A program made the position numbers and the translations under genes. A DNA stretch of 44,544 nt from Cyanobium sp. E1_MAG_00006 (GTDB lineage: Bacteria > Cyanobacteriota > Cyanobacteriia > PCC-6307 > Cyanobiaceae): positions 1 to 44,544 of the forward strand of contig JAIYAQ010000033.1 of NCBI GenBank assembly GCA_027488975.1, in the 5' to 3' direction. Each line of letters starts with the position of its first letter. Within the stretch, counting starts at the first letter, position 1. This document shows, piece by piece, positions 42,678-44,544 of the stretch. The notes under the pieces are model-generated. The model was not told the origin of the DNA. It worked only from the letters and a program-made list of their open reading frames with translations, and ran no database searches.

Positions 42678-43389
42678 CGCTGGCCTCCGTGGCCGCCACG
42701 CACCGCAAACGCTGCACGGCCAACCGGGCGCGCAGCTGCACCACCGGGGCCTCCTCGGCGGGGTCATCACCGAGCGCCTGCAGGGCCACCCGCAGGCGCG
42801 CCTGGCTTTCGGGCCGCGCCGTGAAGGCGGGAGCCAGTGCTTCGAGCCCCACCACCACCGCGTAGCGCACCACCCACTCGCCGTCGCGACAGCCATCCAG
42901 CAGCGCCTCCAGACAGCGCTCGGCCACCAGCAGGCGCTCGGCCTCAGGCAGACCCTCCAGCTGGATCTGACCCAGGCCGCGGGCCGCCGCGCGGCGCACG
43001 CTCGGGCCGATGTCCTTGCCGAGGGCATCCTCGAGCACCTCCAGCCCGCGCACATCACCGATGCCGGCGAGGGCCCGAACGGCCCAGGCACGGGCGCCGT
43101 AGTTGTAGCCGTCGATGTTGGTAAGGATCGTGCCCACAGCGGGAACACCGATGGCGATCAGGCCATCCACCGCCGCCACCGCAGCACCGGGGTTATTGAA
43201 GCCGAGCACCTCCACCAGGCAGGCGGCGGCGGCGGGATGGGCAGCAGCGGCCAGGGCCTGGGTGGCCCGCAGCAAGCCCAGGGCGCTGTCCGCGCGCTCA
43301 ACGGCCTCCACCAGCAGCGCCACAGCGGCGTCACTGTGCTCACCTCTGGCCATGGGGCTCTGATCTGGACTGGGGAAGACGGCAGACAT
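42670..43389 (-). CDS. cpcF: Phycocyanobilin:phycocyanin alpha lyase subunit CpcF
   Basis: The 239-residue HEAT-repeat protein shows the CpcF pattern [60 protein letters not shown] and later repeats with WVVRYAVVVGLEAL. With CpcE it attaches phycocyanobilin to Cys84 of CpcA. It starts six bases after the cpcE stop; ATG 43389 is used, with an internal ATG 12 codons later as an alternative. Confidence 0.93.
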   Translation of the reverse strand: MSAVFPSPDQSPMARGEHSDAAVALLVEAVERADSALGLLRATQALAAAAHPAAAACLVEVLGFNNPGAAVAAVDGLIAIGVPAVGTILTNIDGYNYGARAWAVRALAGIGDVRGLEVLEDALGKDIGPSVRRAAARGLGQIQLEGLPEAERLLVAERCLEALLDGCRDGEWVVRYAVVVGLEALAPAFTARPESQARLRVALQALGDDPAEEAPVVQLRARLAVQRLRCVAATEASDG

Positions 43390-43394
43390 GGTGA

Positions 43395-44282
43395 TCAGAG
43401 CAGCGCGTCCATAGCGGCCAGCACCGCCTCGGTGGCGGCATCGCCGCTGGCTGGGGACTGGGACGGGAACGGGGACTGGGACGGCACTCCGTTCTCCACC
43501 AGGCCGCGCAGGGCGATCAACTTGAGGCTGTTCTCCGCCAGGGTGGCGGCGATCGGCTCGAGGGCCGGCCGCCAGCCGGCTGCCCCCAGATCCATCAGGG
43601 CAGCGCGGCGCACCTGCAGTTGCTGGTGTTGCAGCAGCTCCACCAGCTGCTCACCCCAGCGGGGCTCACCGGTGAGCTGCAGCAGGGCACGGCAGGCGGC
43701 ACTGCGGATCAATGGCCGCTCATGGCCCACGAACGGCTGGATCACCGCCAGCACCTCCGGCTCGGCCACGCCGATCTCCCCAAGGGCCTCCAACAGGGCC
43801 TCACAGGGTTCCTGCAGACGCGGTGTGCCCGGCTGCTGCGCACCAGCCACGGCCGGGCCAGTGGCGAGGCGACGGCGCAGCGGCTCCACGGACTCGACAG
43901 CCCGCAGCTCACCGAGGGCACGCGCAGCGGCCTCGCGCAGGCCATGATCGTCGTCCGCCAGGGTGGCCAGAAGATCGGGAATGGCCGCTGCGGCCGGCGC
44001 GCCGAGCTTGCCGAGAGCACGGGCGGCGTTGCGCGCCACGGCGTTCTCCTCCACGCCGGCACCGCTATCGCGCGGGCGGCGCTGTCGCAGCGCCTCCTGC
44101 AGCAGCGGCACCGCCTCAGGGTGGCGGCTGCGGTTGCGCCCCAGCCACCAGGCGGCGTAGTACTGCGCGGAAGGGTCGTCGCTCAGGCGCAGACGGCGCA
44201 GGGCTTCCTCTTCCGTGATCGGTTCACCGCTGCCGCCCATCGCCTGCTGACTGCCGTTGCCCGCTGGGCTCGATGCTGCCAT
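43395..44282 (-). CDS. cpcE: Phycocyanobilin:phycocyanin alpha lyase subunit CpcE
   Basis: The 295-residue protein has CpcE-type HEAT repeats, starting EPITEEEALRRLRLSDDPSA and including the AQYYAAWWLGRNRSRHPEAV segment, then LGKLGAPAAAAIPDLLATLA and GWRPALEPIAATLAENSLKL followed by IALRGL, which is typical of CpcE. A short Ser/Pro insert follows. ATG 44282 avoids an extension running into the two terminators upstream. It lies downstream of cpcA and is probably expressed at a low level by read-through. Confidence 0.94.
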   Translation of the reverse strand: MAASSPAGNGSQQAMGGSGEPITEEEALRRLRLSDDPSAQYYAAWWLGRNRSRHPEAVPLLQEALRQRRPRDSGAGVEENAVARNAARALGKLGAPAAAAIPDLLATLADDDHGLREAAARALGELRAVESVEPLRRRLATGPAVAGAQQPGTPRLQEPCEALLEALGEIGVAEPEVLAVIQPFVGHERPLIRSAACRALLQLTGEPRWGEQLVELLQHQQLQVRRAALMDLGAAGWRPALEPIAATLAENSLKLIALRGLVENGVPSQSPFPSQSPASGDAATEAVLAAMDALL

Positions 44283-44318
44283 CACCCCGACCCCGGCGGG
44301 CCACGCTGGCGTCGCCGT

Positions 44319-44345
44319 GCAACAAAAAAGCCCCCTTGCGGGGGC
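44319..44345 (-). terminator. Second of two tandem identical terminators between cpcA and cpcE
   Basis: On the minus strand GCCCCC-GCAA-GGGGGC is followed by six Ts. The 27-base unit is identical to the one at 44348-44374. As it is downstream in transcription, it would catch polymerase that passes the first. Confidence 0.9.
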
Positions 44346-44347
44346 GG

Positions 44348-44374
44348 GCAACAAAAAAGCCCCCTTGCGGGGGC
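44348..44374 (-). terminator. First of two tandem identical terminators between cpcA and cpcE
   Basis: The same hairpin with six Ts lies 52 bases after the cpcA stop. Partial read-through would explain a high cpcA to low cpcE/cpcF expression ratio. Confidence 0.9.
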
Positions 44375-44426
44375 TGGTGAACATCAGGCCGGGAATCTCG
44401 CGATTCCAGCCTCTCGGGCTGAAAGC

Positions 44427-44544
44427 TCAGACCAGAGCGGCGATGGCGTAGTCGATGTAGTTGTTGGCGATCACGCCGGCGTCGCCGGAGATGCCGTGGT
44501 TGGCCTTGATGTAGTTCAGGGCTTCCACATACCAGGAGGGGGAG
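44427..44544 (-). CDS. cpcA: Phycocyanin alpha subunit, C-terminal end (partial)
   Basis: The last 38 codons read [20 protein letters not shown] and end [12 protein letters not shown], which matches the C-terminus of phycocyanin alpha subunits (…NSYIDYAINALS). The bilin Cys lies upstream, outside the window, so R-phycocyanin (rpcA) cannot be excluded by this part alone. The lyase genes cpcE and cpcF directly after it support phycocyanin. The gene starts beyond the window end. Confidence 0.93.
   Translation of the reverse strand, partial: SPSWYVEALNYIKANHGISGDAGVIANNYIDYAIAALV

Overview
The window looks like the chromosome of a GC-rich unicellular picocyanobacterium of the Cyanobium / freshwater-to-coastal Synechococcus type. 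This rests on psaD, the end of a phycocyanin alpha gene followed by the lyase genes cpcE and cpcF, the cyanobacterial fused panC-cmk gene, a cyanobacterial-type gshA, aerobic hemF, a cytochrome b6f cofactor-assembly (CCB) protein, B12 regulation and very short intergenic spaces. No phage, transposase or CRISPR genes were found.

Region 1 (1-12252) is accessory. Its centre is a pair of divergent gene clusters, each built around a CHAT (caspase-like) protease domain. Leftward from about 5840 run a small secreted Tyr/Gly/Gln-rich protein, a glycine-zipper membrane protein, a 59-residue peptide, an unrecognised 257-residue protein, a 67-residue membrane protein and a 1056-residue TPR-CHAT protein whose DNA is visibly AT-richer than its surroundings. 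Rightward from about 5984 run an HTH regulator, a DUF1822-like protein, a CHAT-CHASE2 membrane protein and a secreted DUF928-like protein, all with overlapping start and stop codons. The two units share a 143-base divergent region. This is the best candidate in the window for an undescribed system. Next to it lie two small orphan genes (370-831), a possible 24-codon ORF with its own terminator (about 11129-11229) and a membrane/coiled-coil gene with a second open frame inside it.

Region 2 (12271-32617) is core genome: a two-domain corrinoid adenosyltransferase-like gene, larE, speD, recF (apparently with an ATT start), tRNA-Arg(CCG), the tightly overlapping operon trpE-gshA-ppc-GNAT, psaD, the operon mrp-rodA-histidine kinase (the kinase has a degenerate ATP-binding domain), hemF, a putative amidase, a winged-helix gene followed by a CCB-family gene, a ribonuclease D-like exonuclease, an LpxB-related glycosyltransferase and tRNA-Cys(GCA).

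Region 3 (32618-36600) is a second accessory stretch after tRNA-Cys, made of small membrane or exported proteins. It holds a DUF3721 protein, a protein with about 13 glycine repeats at strict five-residue spacing and a DUF3721-like tail, a cobalamin riboswitch in front of a HupE-type metal permease, a possible lipoprotein and several unknowns.

Region 4 (36417-44544) returns to core genes: an aldo/keto reductase, a conserved coiled-coil protein, purM, rlpA, panC-cmk, and on the minus strand cpcA (3' end only), cpcE, cpcF and a low-molecular-weight tyrosine phosphatase. Two identical tandem hairpin terminators separate cpcA from cpcE.

All calls come from reading the sequence and translations. 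No database search was run, so family names are recognition by motif and context.
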